DNA from: an uncultured Clostridia bacterium
GTDB taxonomy: Bacteria > Bacillota > Clostridia > Christensenellales > DUVY01
Direction of reading: 5' to 3'
Length of the DNA: 16,886 nt
Assembly (NCBI GenBank): GCA_937895465.1
Contig: CALAYY010000206.1
Coordinates: 1-16,886 of the forward strand
In this document: in pieces, positions 1 to 7,397 of the stretch
Position numbering within the stretch: the first letter of the stretch is position 1
Layout: each line of letters begins with the position of its first letter
Position numbers and translations under genes: made by a program
The notes under the pieces: generated by a model
Told to the model about the DNA's origin: nothing
What the model saw: only the letters and a program-made list of their open reading frames with translations
The model's database searches: none

Positions 1-353
1 AAATCCGAAGTGGGCGGACGAAAGCCAAGCATTTCAACCAGAGTACCAAGACATATAAATGATGCAAACGCAAAATATACAGGTGATACAAATGATGCGC
101 TATGGCCAGTAAGCTCTTTTGCGTTGTCATCTATAGAGCCTATTAAGCCTTCCAAAAACATTTGAACGGCCCCGACTTTACGGCTTTTTCTCCACTTAGG
201 AATAAAAAACACTCTGATAATTATTGCCGTCAAAATAATACCTAAAATAACTATAGTAAAGCCTATCATAGTTTCACTAATAGTGATTCCGCCTATTTTA
301 ATCTTTTTGGCTGCCAGACCCGGCATTGTTTCGCTTAATGTAACAACCTTCAT
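1..353 (-). CDS. atpB: F0F1 ATP synthase subunit a, N-terminal part (runs off left edge)
   Basis: This is the proton-channel subunit a of the membrane F0 sector, which forms the half-channels beside the c-ring. Only about 117 N-terminal residues are inside the window. The start is ATG at 353, preceded by GAAAGGAT at a good ribosome-binding distance. A first hydrophobic helix (about residues 30-50, IGFTIVILGIILTAIII) is followed by a basic stretch (PKWRKSRK). Then comes the family-typical segment FLEGLIGSIDDNAKELTG and the helix ending LGTLVEMLGFRPPTSD, a signature of bacterial subunit a. The conserved C-terminal helices with the channel arginine lie outside the window. It follows a DUF2156 gene on the same strand but has its own consensus promoter, so it is probably the first gene of the atp operon. 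The identity is strong; partiality is due only to the window edge. Confidence 0.9.
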   Translation of the reverse strand, partial: MKVVTLSETMPGLAAKKIKIGGITISETMIGFTIVILGIILTAIIIRVFFIPKWRKSRKVGAVQMFLEGLIGSIDDNAKELTGHSASFVSPVYFAFASFICLGTLVEMLGFRPPTSD

Positions 354-408
354 TATTATATCCTTTCAAAATGTGAATGTTAATTTAAAATAATTAAAAA
401 ATCAACCT

Positions 409-437
409 ATTATAAGCCTAGAATATCTAATTGTCAA
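409..437 (-). promoter_or_regulatory. Consensus sigma-70/SigA promoter for atpB
   Basis: On the minus strand TTGACA (432-437) is followed by exactly 17 bases and then TATAAT (409-414). Both hexamers match the housekeeping consensus perfectly. Transcription would start near 402, giving a leader of about 50 bases before the atpB ATG at 353. No better use is visible, since the next gene downstream on this strand is atpB. Confidence 0.85.
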
Positions 438-463
438 ATAAGATATTTATAATAAAGTCTTAT
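438..463. repeat. Inverted repeat directly upstream of the atpB -35 box
   Basis: The arms ATAAGA (438-443) and TCTTAT (458-463) can pair, and an inner TTTA/TAAA pair extends the stem with small bulges. The repeat lies between the DUF2156 stop codons and the -35 hexamer and abuts the latter. It may be a weak terminator for DUF2156, though no long T-run follows, or a protein-binding site next to the atp promoter. It is all A/T apart from one G:C pair per arm, so it could also be chance. Confidence 0.35.
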
Positions 464-489
464 ATTCGTATGTTTAATTATTCTTCATT

Positions 490-498
490 TTATTATTA
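490..498 (-). repeat. Triple in-frame TAA stop at end of DUF2156 gene
   Basis: The minus-strand end of the DUF2156 gene reads AAA AAA TAA TAA TAA, so three stop codons lie in frame one after another. This is an AAT/TAA trinucleotide run of the same kind seen at the ends of the plsC-like and BaiN-like genes in this window. Confidence 0.8.
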
Positions 499-1392
499 TT
501 TTTTGCAAACTAATTTATATTTATTAAGTATAAATACAGGATTATAAGACAATTTTGCTTTTCTCAAGCCCTCGATGCCCATATCTTCCTGCCTGTTAAT
601 ATATTTGACATCATTAAAATATTCTTTAACACAAAAATTATTAATTGCACTAAATATGCCTGCATAATTAGTATCAGCTTTTTCAAATAGTACATTTCCT
701 GCTTTTTTATTGGGTAAAATACTGTTTACAGAAAAAGCTCTTATGCGCCCGTCAATCTCAATGACACCGCATTTTAAATCAAGATATTCAAAGTTTCTCA
801 AAGCTAATGTTAAAGCAACTTTTTCCGAATTTTCTTGCATTTCACTGTTTTCAAGCCATGAATCATATAATTCTAGACATTGATCATAATCTTCTTTTTT
901 ATATTCTCTAAATATGTATTTATAAGTATTAACAAATTTATTTAGATGGTTTCTCTTTCCGTGAAATTTCTTGCCTTTTAGTTCTTTTAAGTCTTCAGTC
1001 AAATATATATAATCAGAATAATCTCTGTCATATATAAGATCATATTCGCTAATGCCTTGTAAATACTTAATATTATCTTCTTCAATCTGGGCAATATAAT
1101 GGCGATTACAGTCTTCAAAATCAAGAATCATTTCTATATACGGTCTGATGTTTTGGTTGCTACGGCTTATAGGAAAATAATACACCTTTTTTCCAAAGTA
1201 AATATTATACATAATCAGCACATCATCATCAACTATAGCATATTCTGTATGACCTGATATATTCCAGCAAAACACGGTGGCAAAATCGTTTACAGAAGTA
1301 ATTTTGTCATTACGCCTGAAAAAATCATCAAATAAGGGCTTATCATCTATTGAGATAGGTGAAAAGCTTATTTTTTTTGCAATGTTATGCAT
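496..1392 (-). CDS. DUF2156 domain protein (phosphatidylglycerol lysyltransferase C-terminal-like)
   Basis: The protein has 298 residues and is soluble, with no membrane segment. The sequence, with YIYLTEDLKELKGKKFHGKR followed by NHLNKF and then a GNAT-like half (CLELYDSWLEN, GVIEIDGRIRAFSVNS, LFEKADTNYAGIF), resembles the DUF2156 family. That family shares the double-GNAT fold of the catalytic domain of MprF-type aminoacyl-tRNA-dependent lipid-modifying enzymes. The membrane flippase half of MprF is absent, as is usual for stand-alone Clostridial members, whose substrate is not established. The frame is open further upstream to a TTG at 1401. I prefer ATG at 1392 because the AGG ribosome-binding core (TTAGG) would be contiguous with that TTG but is nine bases from the ATG. 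It lies just downstream of the ispH-rpsA terminator; read-through or an unseen weak promoter must drive it. Confidence 0.75.
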   Translation of the reverse strand: MHNIAKKISFSPISIDDKPLFDDFFRRNDKITSVNDFATVFCWNISGHTEYAIVDDDVLIMYNIYFGKKVYYFPISRSNQNIRPYIEMILDFEDCNRHYIAQIEEDNIKYLQGISEYDLIYDRDYSDYIYLTEDLKELKGKKFHGKRNHLNKFVNTYKYIFREYKKEDYDQCLELYDSWLENSEMQENSEKVALTLALRNFEYLDLKCGVIEIDGRIRAFSVNSILPNKKAGNVLFEKADTNYAGIFSAINNFCVKEYFNDVKYINRQEDMGIEGLRKAKLSYNPVFILNKYKLVCKK

Positions 1393-1432
1393 ATTCGTCA
1401 ACCTAATTATTTTATATGATTTTTCAATTAAA

Positions 1433-1457
1433 AGACCGTCACAACTAATGACGGCCT
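1433..1457 (-). terminator. Intrinsic terminator after ispH-rpsA
   Basis: On the minus strand GGCCGTCA pairs with TGACGGTC around a 7-base loop. There is a CCGTCA/TGACGG core, one G·U wobble and a closing G:C and A:T. The stem is followed by TTTT and a further T-rich stretch. It lies 23 bases past the ispH-rpsA stop and closes the murI-to-rpsA operon. The plus-strand version of the hairpin also runs into TGTTTTAATTT, but no plus-strand gene reaches it. Confidence 0.8.
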
Positions 1458-1479
1458 GTTTTAATTTATTATATGTATT

Positions 1480-3570
1480 TTATTTAAAATCTTTTAACAA
1501 ATCTGCTAACGGAGTGTTTGTTGTGCCTTCACTCCATTGCGTAGGCTCATTATCATTAGTTCTGTCAATTTTGACTCGCTTACGAGATTCTCTGGGCTTT
1601 CTCTCTTTTGCTTCTTCTTTTATTTTCTTTGAATTATCTTCGGCTTCTACTTTTACTTCTTCAGGCAAAGCGGCTTTGATACTCAATGAAATTTTTCGGT
1701 TTTTATCATCAATTTTGATAACCTTAGCTGTAACTTCATCATCGGGTTTTAACACTTCATTGATATTCTTGACATATTCACGAGCTGCTTCTGAAATATG
1801 CACAAGTCCGCGAACATTATTTTCAATATCAATAAAAGCACCATAGTCTTCAAGGCGTGCAACACGACCCACAAGTACAGAACCGACAGGATATTTAGCA
1901 GCTACATCATAGAAAGGATGAGGATGCAATTGTTTAAATCCTAGACCGACTTTTCTCTTTTCTCTATCAACAGACAAAATCAAAAACTCGTATTCTTCAT
2001 TGAGATTTAGAACATCTTCAACCTTGCCTATTCTGTTCCAAGACAAATCAGCTATACGGCACAAGCAATCAAAACCGTCAACTTCAACAAAAGCTCCAAA
2101 AGGTGTTGAGCGGACAAACTTGCCGACAACTTTATCGCCTTCATTAAGTCTTTCCAAAACTGCGTTTTCTTTTTCGAGACGTTCTTGCTCTTTTTCTTTT
2201 CTTTCACGGGCAAGAATATTTCTTTGAGAAGCAGTGATTTTTTTCTTGTTGTCGTCTATTTCCAAAACAGTAAGACGGATTTTCTGCTTGTTATAAGATG
2301 TCAAGTCATTGATATAATGCTCAGCTACATGTGATTGAGGTACAAACACACGGTAACTGCCGTATCTTCCCAATAAGCCGCCTTTTACTACGCTGACAGT
2401 AATAGAAAACTCTTCACCGTTTCTGATACCGTCAACCAACTTATCTTCAAGCTTTTTCTCTTCAATCTTCTTTTTTGAAGCCGGTATGCAACCGGTGTCT
2501 TTGTCTCTAGGACCAAGAATTTCTATATCTATAGTATCACCTGTTTTATAATTATCAGGATTGTATTCATTATTTAATTCAACCTGATCAGGAGCTACTA
2601 GCCCGTCATTCTTACCATCCAATTTTACATGAATACCTTTTTCGTCTGCAAATAAAATTTCCGCACTTTTTACTTTTGTGCCTTTTTCATAGCTGACAAC
2701 AGGGTTATTTGCCAAAAGCTCCTCAAAAGAACCCTCTTTTACGTTGTCGTTCATAAAACGATTAACCTCCAAAATCAACTCGCTAGGGGTTGATGCGCCT
2801 GCCGTAATTCCAACAGTACCGTACAACTTCGAAAAAATTGAATTTATATCATCAAATTTTTCTATCAAAAATGTATTTTTGCAATTGTTCTGACAGATTT
2901 TTAGCAGTTTATTAGTATTTGAACTATCAGAGCAACCTATAATAATCATGCAGTCACATTTTCGACTTAATTCTACAGTTTCTGCCTGACGTTCATTGGT
3001 AGTATAACAAATTGTATTAAAAACTACAACTGATTTTTGATTTAAGTTGTTAAAATATTTAGTAATCCGACTATATTCTTCTACCGAAAATGTAGTTTGT
3101 GCCACTACACATATTTTTTCAATTTCTATGAGTGGAATTTCATCAACTGACGATATAATTATAGCAGAATTACCGCACCAGCCGTTTATTCCTTTGACTT
3201 CACTATGAGTCGCTATTCCAGCAATAACAATCTGATATCCCTGTTCATAATGTTTTTTAACAATATTATGAATCTTTTTTACAAAAGGGCAAGTTGTGTC
3301 AATTATCTCTATGTTTTTATTAAGAAGTGCATCATAAGTAGCCTTACCCTCTCCATGCGATCTAATTATTACTTTTGAAGTGGTTATATCTTCTATATCA
3401 TGAACTGTCTTCAAGCCTTTTTGTTCAAGCTCGTCAACCACTAATTTGTTATGTATAATAGAACCAAGTGTACAAACACCTTCTCCTGCATATTCTCTTG
3501 CTGTGTCTATAGCTTTTTTTACCCCAAAACAAAAACCTATGTTTTTTGCCGTTATAACCTTATTTATCAT
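1480..3570 (-). CDS. ispH: Fusion: IspH (HMBPP reductase) – ribosomal protein S1 with four S1 domains
   Basis: A 696-residue bifunctional protein. Residues 1-275 are IspH, the [4Fe-4S] enzyme making IPP and DMAPP in the last MEP-pathway step. The three cluster cysteines are C14 (GFCFGVKKA), C94 (DTTCPFV) and C188 (NTICYTTNERQ). The active-site His-Glu pair is in THSEVKG (H122, E124), and TAGASTPSELI closes the domain. Residues of about 294-370, 384-450, 476-546 and 562-632 are four S1 RNA-binding repeats, the last two the most typical (STPFGAFVEVDG, LEDYGAFIDIENNVRGLVHI). A charged, disordered tail (640-675) ends the protein. Such IspH-S1 fusions are known in Clostridia; how the two activities relate is not known to me. 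ATG at 3570 follows TAGG, which overlaps the plsC stop. It is the last gene of the operon and is closed by a terminator. Confidence 0.93.
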   Translation of the reverse strand: MINKVITAKNIGFCFGVKKAIDTAREYAGEGVCTLGSIIHNKLVVDELEQKGLKTVHDIEDITTSKVIIRSHGEGKATYDALLNKNIEIIDTTCPFVKKIHNIVKKHYEQGYQIVIAGIATHSEVKGINGWCGNSAIIISSVDEIPLIEIEKICVVAQTTFSVEEYSRITKYFNNLNQKSVVVFNTICYTTNERQAETVELSRKCDCMIIIGCSDSSNTNKLLKICQNNCKNTFLIEKFDDINSIFSKLYGTVGITAGASTPSELILEVNRFMNDNVKEGSFEELLANNPVVSYEKGTKVKSAEILFADEKGIHVKLDGKNDGLVAPDQVELNNEYNPDNYKTGDTIDIEILGPRDKDTGCIPASKKKIEEKKLEDKLVDGIRNGEEFSITVSVVKGGLLGRYGSYRVFVPQSHVAEHYINDLTSYNKQKIRLTVLEIDDNKKKITASQRNILARERKEKEQERLEKENAVLERLNEGDKVVGKFVRSTPFGAFVEVDGFDCLCRIADLSWNRIGKVEDVLNLNEEYEFLILSVDREKRKVGLGFKQLHPHPFYDVAAKYPVGSVLVGRVARLEDYGAFIDIENNVRGLVHISEAAREYVKNINEVLKPDDEVTAKVIKIDDKNRKISLSIKAALPEEVKVEAEDNSKKIKEEAKERKPRESRKRVKIDRTNDNEPTQWSEGTTNTPLADLLKDFK

Positions 3571-3578
3571 CTGATTAC

Positions 3579-4295
3579 CTAATTATTATTATTATTATCT
3601 ATTATAAAAATTTCATCATAAATATCTGAAATCTTTATTTTAGGATTATTAAGTTTAGCTTTTAATGCCTTTTTTGTTTTACCTTTCAAACCAGCGTAAT
3701 ACCGTATTATTTTTTGAAGTCTTATCATTTCATTATATAAAACTTCTTCAGCACTATCTAAAATTGACGATGTTAGCTTTTGGTCTTTAAAACTGCCAAA
3801 GTCAACAGGGTCACCTGTAATATAAATATTCCGTCTTAATACTTTTGGTCTTTTTAACAAAATAACAGGAACGATAGGCGCATCAGCTTTTAATGCAAAC
3901 ATCACACTGCCGCCCTTAATTGGTTGGATATCTTCGGATTGGTAGTTTCTTGTGCCTTCGGGATATATGCCTACCGTCTTGCCTTCTTTAAGTCGTTTTA
4001 TAACAGCCTTAATTGCCTCAAGGTCAGCTTTTCCCCTATCAACTGATACAACTCCCAGCCATTTGAAGATAAGCCTTACAAATTTTGATTTTTTGGTAAA
4101 TTCACTTTTACCTAAAAAATAAATTTGACGGTTATGATGTGCTGCAAGCAAAAACGGATCTGCTGTTGAAAGATGATTGCTTACTAAAATCAGCTTTCCT
4201 TTGGGTTTTCTTTTTTTGCCCAAAACTTTTATAGGATATAAAAACCAAAGCGGTATTAATATCAATACGGCGCCCAAAAAATATAGTAGTGTCAT
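3579..4295 (-). CDS. plsC: 1-acyl-sn-glycerol-3-phosphate acyltransferase (PlsC)
   Basis: PlsC acylates lysophosphatidic acid to phosphatidic acid at the inner face of the membrane. The protein has 238 residues and one N-terminal membrane helix (about 2-21). It has the acyltransferase block I NHLSTAD (H41 and D46, the HX4D catalytic pair), block II around GVVSVDRG, block III YPEGTRN (111-117) and block IV APIVPVILL. The start ATG overlaps the cmk stop as ATGA, and AAGGAG sits just upstream inside cmk, so translation is coupled. The C-terminus is unusual: it ends Asp followed by five Asn encoded by an uninterrupted AAT run going straight into TAG, which looks like repeat expansion rather than conserved sequence. 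The cmk-plsC-ispH order is common in Clostridia. Confidence 0.92.
   Translation of the reverse strand: MTLLYFLGAVLILIPLWFLYPIKVLGKKRKPKGKLILVSNHLSTADPFLLAAHHNRQIYFLGKSEFTKKSKFVRLIFKWLGVVSVDRGKADLEAIKAVIKRLKEGKTVGIYPEGTRNYQSEDIQPIKGGSVMFALKADAPIVPVILLKRPKVLRRNIYITGDPVDFGSFKDQKLTSSILDSAEEVLYNEMIRLQKIIRYYAGLKGKTKKALKAKLNNPKIKISDIYDEIFIIDNNNNN
3582..3596 (-). repeat. AAT trinucleotide run (five units) at plsC 3' end
   Basis: Five consecutive AAT codons encode the Asn run at the PlsC C-terminus immediately before its TAG stop. Such a run is prone to replication slippage, but in-frame unit changes would only alter the length of the Asn tail. Confidence 0.85.
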
Positions 4296-4957
4296 AAAAG
4301 CTCCTTAATATGACTTAGCATAGTGTCGACTACCTGCAATGGTGTTAAGTTTGAAGAATCAATCAAGACTGCATCTTCAGCTCGTTTTAAAGGAGAAAAC
4401 TCTCTAGTAGTATCCATTTGATCCCGCTGTTTTATATCATTAAGTACAGTTTCAAAATCTATCTCCTGTCCTCTGCTTTTGAGTTCTTGATATCTTCTTT
4501 CTGCCCTGATGTTATCGTCAGCCGTTAAAAAAAACTTATATTTTGCACAAGGTAAGACATTTGTACCAATATCTCTGCCGTCAACAACCATATTGTATTT
4601 TTGGGCAATATTTCTCTGAGCATTGGCAAGCACTGTCCTTACACTGTTTAAAGTCGATATCTTGGCTGCAGCTTGGGATATTTCATGAACTCTTATTTGA
4701 CTGTTAACATTTTCTCCATCCAAAAATATCATCTGCAAGCCGTTTTCAAACTTGACATCTATTTCAGTGTCTTGTAAAACTTTGGAAATAGTATTTTCAT
4801 CATTAAAATCAATTCCCAGTCTTATAGTCTTTAAAGCAATTGCACGATACATAGCGCCTGTATCAAGATGTAAAATACCCAATCTTTTTGCAAGAGCATC
4901 TGCTATTGTACTTTTGCCTGCACCGCTGGGTCCGTCTATAGCTATTGAATAACACAT
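4292..4957 (-). CDS. cmk: Cytidylate kinase
   Basis: Cmk phosphorylates CMP and dCMP with ATP in pyrimidine nucleotide supply. The chosen product is 221 residues. The P-loop GPSGAGKST begins at about residue 9, followed by LDTGAMYRA (substrate contact), VDGRDIGT and a lid-type basic segment RAERRYQELKSRG; SPLKRAEDAV is the typical C-terminal motif. The frame stays open to an ATG at 4990 inside aroH, but that start has no ribosome binding site and adds an 11-residue extension not normal for the family. I therefore use ATG at 4957, one base after the aroH TGA, where translation is probably coupled to aroH because only a weak TTTGG precedes it. The 3' end overlaps plsC by four bases. Confidence 0.93.
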   Translation of the reverse strand: MCYSIAIDGPSGAGKSTIADALAKRLGILHLDTGAMYRAIALKTIRLGIDFNDENTISKVLQDTEIDVKFENGLQMIFLDGENVNSQIRVHEISQAAAKISTLNSVRTVLANAQRNIAQKYNMVVDGRDIGTNVLPCAKYKFFLTADDNIRAERRYQELKSRGQEIDFETVLNDIKQRDQMDTTREFSPLKRAEDAVLIDSSNLTPLQVVDTMLSHIKELL

Positions 4958-4958
4958 A

Positions 4959-5336
4959 TCAAACCAAATCAGGACGCAAAACTTGTGCATTTTTCAAATA
5001 CACATGCTTAGGCTCCAAAATCCCTCCGTAACTTGCTACATTTACCATAAGTCTTATACACATAGGAAGAGCGTTATCAATATTTGGCTCAAGCGAAGAA
5101 AATAATGCGGCATCGTTATAACCCATACTGCGTAAAATCGCAGCAGGATATTTTGCAGTCAAATCAGCAGTTGTGCTTATAAGAATGCTTATAATTTTCT
5201 TGTCAGCATTATTCAAATCATTTCTTCTGGCAATTTCATTCATTAATTCTTTGGTTGCTTTTGCTATTTCTTGTTCAATATTACTTTGAACAGTAATAGC
5301 GCCTCTAATTGCCGTAATGTCAGTTATTGCTCTCAT
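4959..5336 (-). CDS. aroH: Chorismate mutase, AroH type (monofunctional)
   Basis: AroH-class chorismate mutase converts chorismate to prephenate in phenylalanine/tyrosine synthesis and works as a trimer with active sites between subunits. The 125-residue length fits the Bacillus subtilis AroH family. Residues corresponding to its active site are visible: R11 in AIRGAITV, R69 in AILRSMGY, E83 in SSLEPNID, R95 in MCIRLM and Y113 in HVYLKNAQVLRP. AAAGG precedes the ATG and overlaps the stop of the BaiN-like gene. It is not accompanied by other aromatic amino acid genes here, but sits with cmk as in many Clostridia. No regulatory domain is present. Confidence 0.92.
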   Translation of the reverse strand: MRAITDITAIRGAITVQSNIEQEIAKATKELMNEIARRNDLNNADKKIISILISTTADLTAKYPAAILRSMGYNDAALFSSLEPNIDNALPMCIRLMVNVASYGGILEPKHVYLKNAQVLRPDLV

Positions 5337-5344
5337 ATCTACCT

Positions 5345-6580
5345 TTAATTATTATTATATAGCTTTTGTGCGCTTTTTCCAGCAAGATATCCGCTGGAAA
5401 TTGCAATCTGTATATTATATCCGCCGGTAAAAGCATCCACATCCATTACTTCACCGGCAAAAAACAGCCTTTTAATGAGCTTGCTTTCCATAGTTGACGG
5501 ATCTATTTCTTTTGTATTTACGCCCCCGCCTGTCACTATAGCACGCGAAAAAGTGTCAAGGCTTATAGGTGTAAGCTCAAATTCTTTCAAAACACTAATA
5601 AGCTCAAGTCTTTCTGCTTTCGTTATGATGTTCACTTTTTTGTCTTCATCTATTTTACTTCGATTTATAACTTCAGGTATAAGGCTTTTGGGCAACAAAT
5701 CATCCAAAGCGTTTTTATATTGTTTATTGGCATATTTTGCAAAATCCCTTAATATCCTTTCATCCAATTTGTTTTGGTCTAAAGCAGGTTTTAGATCAAT
5801 ATATAATTTGATTTTATCTAAAGGATATGAATTAATAATGCTGCTTGTACTCAGCACAATTGGTCCGCTTATTCCTTTATCAGTAAACAACATTTCTCCG
5901 AAAAGGCTAGAAATTGTTTTGTTGCCGTTTTTTGCAGTAAGACTTACATTTTTTAAGGATAAACCCTGTAATGAAGAAACATCTTCTTTGACCATAATAG
6001 GAACAAGCGCAGGTCTGGGCTTAATAATTGTATGCCCTAGCTTTTGGGCCAAACTATATCCATCGCCTGTGCTGCCTGTTGCAGGATAACTCATCCCTCC
6101 GCAAGCTATTATAACACAATCTGAAAAAAACTCGTAATTGTTGTCGCACTCAATCAAAAAACCGTCTTTAGCCTGTTTTAAATCCTTTACTTTACAGTCA
6201 TATTTTATATTTACCTTGCTATTTGCTAATGCTTTTTCAAATGTTCTTATGACGTCAGATGAATGGTCAGACAACGGAAAAACTCTGCCGCCTCTTTCAG
6301 TTTTCAAAGTACAGCCATGGTTTTCAAAAAACAGCATTGTTTCTTGAGGAGTATAACGGTTTATAGCACTATATAGAAATTTTGGATTGGAAATCACATT
6401 TTTTAAAAATTCTTCGGGTGTTATGTCGTTCGTAAGATTACAGCGACCTTTACCTGTTATATACAATTTCCTGCCGAGTTTATTGTTTTTTTCACACAAA
6501 ACAACCTCTTCTCTAGATTGAGCGGCAGTAAAAGCAGCCATCATTCCAGCGGGGCCGCCTCCGATTATAGCAATCTTCAC
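5345..6580 (-). CDS. BaiN/YhiN (HI0933)-family FAD-dependent oxidoreductase
   Basis: The protein has 411 residues. An N-terminal Rossmann FAD-binding motif IIGGGPAGMMAA is followed by LCEKNNKLGRKLYITGKGRC and NLTND, the fingerprint of this family (HI0933-like, also called YhiN or BaiN-like). Near the C-terminus lie AIVTGGGVNTKEIDP and FAGEVMDVDAFTGGYNIQIA, which complete the FAD site. Members are predicted flavin-dependent reductases or dehydrogenases; the physiological substrate is unknown in most bacteria, and the bile-acid role of one member cannot be assumed here. The start is GTG at 6580, one base after the surE stop; AAAGG lies 11-12 bases upstream within surE. The gene ends with three AAT (Asn) codons running into TAA. 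Confidence 0.88.
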   Translation of the reverse strand: MKIAIIGGGPAGMMAAFTAAQSREEVVLCEKNNKLGRKLYITGKGRCNLTNDITPEEFLKNVISNPKFLYSAINRYTPQETMLFFENHGCTLKTERGGRVFPLSDHSSDVIRTFEKALANSKVNIKYDCKVKDLKQAKDGFLIECDNNYEFFSDCVIIACGGMSYPATGSTGDGYSLAQKLGHTIIKPRPALVPIMVKEDVSSLQGLSLKNVSLTAKNGNKTISSLFGEMLFTDKGISGPIVLSTSSIINSYPLDKIKLYIDLKPALDQNKLDERILRDFAKYANKQYKNALDDLLPKSLIPEVINRSKIDEDKKVNIITKAERLELISVLKEFELTPISLDTFSRAIVTGGGVNTKEIDPSTMESKLIKRLFFAGEVMDVDAFTGGYNIQIAISSGYLAGKSAQKLYNNN

Positions 6581-6581
6581 T

Positions 6582-7334
6582 TTAAAATATGCCTTTATGT
6601 TTTAATGATTCCAAAAATAGATTGTCAGTAAGATTAAATGAAATTGGCGTTATTGTTATATATCCCTGTCTGCATAATTCAACATCAGTATCTTCAGCAT
6701 TTTTATAATGCTTTATAGGCTTACCTTTTAACAAAAACATATTGACTACTGTTCCCTTAATGTATTCATCATCATATTCTTGAAAACCCATAGTAGCAAG
6801 TCTAACACCTTTTGGCTCTGGTGTATTAGGATGATTGATATTAAGAACAGTTTTTTCAGGCATCTCAAGACTGCAAAATACTTCAAGGTTTTGTTTGATA
6901 AAATCAACAGTAGCTTGTACTGCCTTTTCATCAGGCTGATGTTCAGGGATGCTTACAGCAATGGCTTTTTGACCCAATATTCTGCCCTCAAAAGCGGCAG
7001 AAACTGTTCCTGAATACAAAATGTCAGTGCCAAGATTTGCACCGTAATTAATGCCTGAAATCAGCAAATCAGGCCTGCCTTTATAAAGCATAGATAAACC
7101 AAACTTCACACAATCAGCAGGAGTTCCATCAGTCTTATAACTTTCTACACCGTTAATAAGATTAATTTTATTATACTTTATAGGGTTGTTAATTGTAAGC
7201 GAATGACCGCAAGCAGATCTTTCTCTGTCGGGTGCTATGACAAAAACCTCATTGTTTCCGTCTGCAAGACTCTTAGCCAAAGAATTAAGACCTTTACCAA
7301 AGATGCCGTCATCATTAGTCAAAAATAATTTCAT
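6582..7334 (-). CDS. surE: 5'/3'-nucleotidase SurE
   Basis: SurE is a metal-dependent phosphatase acting on nucleoside monophosphates, and in many bacteria on short polyphosphate. The chosen product has 250 residues. It begins MKLFLTNDDGI, giving the metal-binding D8-D9 pair at the canonical N-terminus. It continues with APDRERSACGHSLTI (S40 metal/phosphate ligand) and DLLISGINYGANLGTDILYS with GTVSAAFEG, all standard for the family. The frame is open upstream to a TTG at 7385, which would add 17 residues (VLIRLAKKCFVNYNKT) with no family counterpart. ATG at 7334 aligns exactly with the family start although its ribosome binding site is poor, so coupling to murI translation is possible. The next gene starts one base after its stop. 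Confidence 0.92.
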   Translation of the reverse strand: MKLFLTNDDGIFGKGLNSLAKSLADGNNEVFVIAPDRERSACGHSLTINNPIKYNKINLINGVESYKTDGTPADCVKFGLSMLYKGRPDLLISGINYGANLGTDILYSGTVSAAFEGRILGQKAIAVSIPEHQPDEKAVQATVDFIKQNLEVFCSLEMPEKTVLNINHPNTPEPKGVRLATMGFQEYDDEYIKGTVVNMFLLKGKPIKHYKNAEDTDVELCRQGYITITPISFNLTDNLFLESLKHKGIF

Positions 7335-7397
7335 TGTTTTATTATAATTAACAAAACACTTTTTGGCAAGCCTTATTAAAACCAAAAGAAATAATTT

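Noticed and set aside
1277..1846. A 189-codon open frame on the plus strand with hydrophobic, Ser/Leu-rich translation
   Set aside because: It lies opposite the strongly supported ispH-rpsA and DUF2156 genes and spans their intergenic terminator. Its composition is that expected for the antisense of AT-rich Lys/Glu-rich coding sequence, and it shows no family motif.
4957..4990. Longer cmk start at ATG 4990 overlapping aroH
   Set aside because: It has no ribosome binding site and would add eleven residues not seen in cytidylate kinases. The ATG one base after the aroH stop places the P-loop at the normal distance.
5475..6089. A 204-codon plus-strand open frame opposite the BaiN-like gene
   Set aside because: It is an antisense shadow of a gene with clear FAD motifs. 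It lacks a ribosome binding site and recognisable domains.
7335..7385. Longer surE start at TTG 7385
   Set aside because: It would add a 17-residue basic/hydrophobic extension before MKLFLTNDDG, whereas the family begins at this Met. An AAGG lies inside the extension but has no in-frame start at a proper distance.
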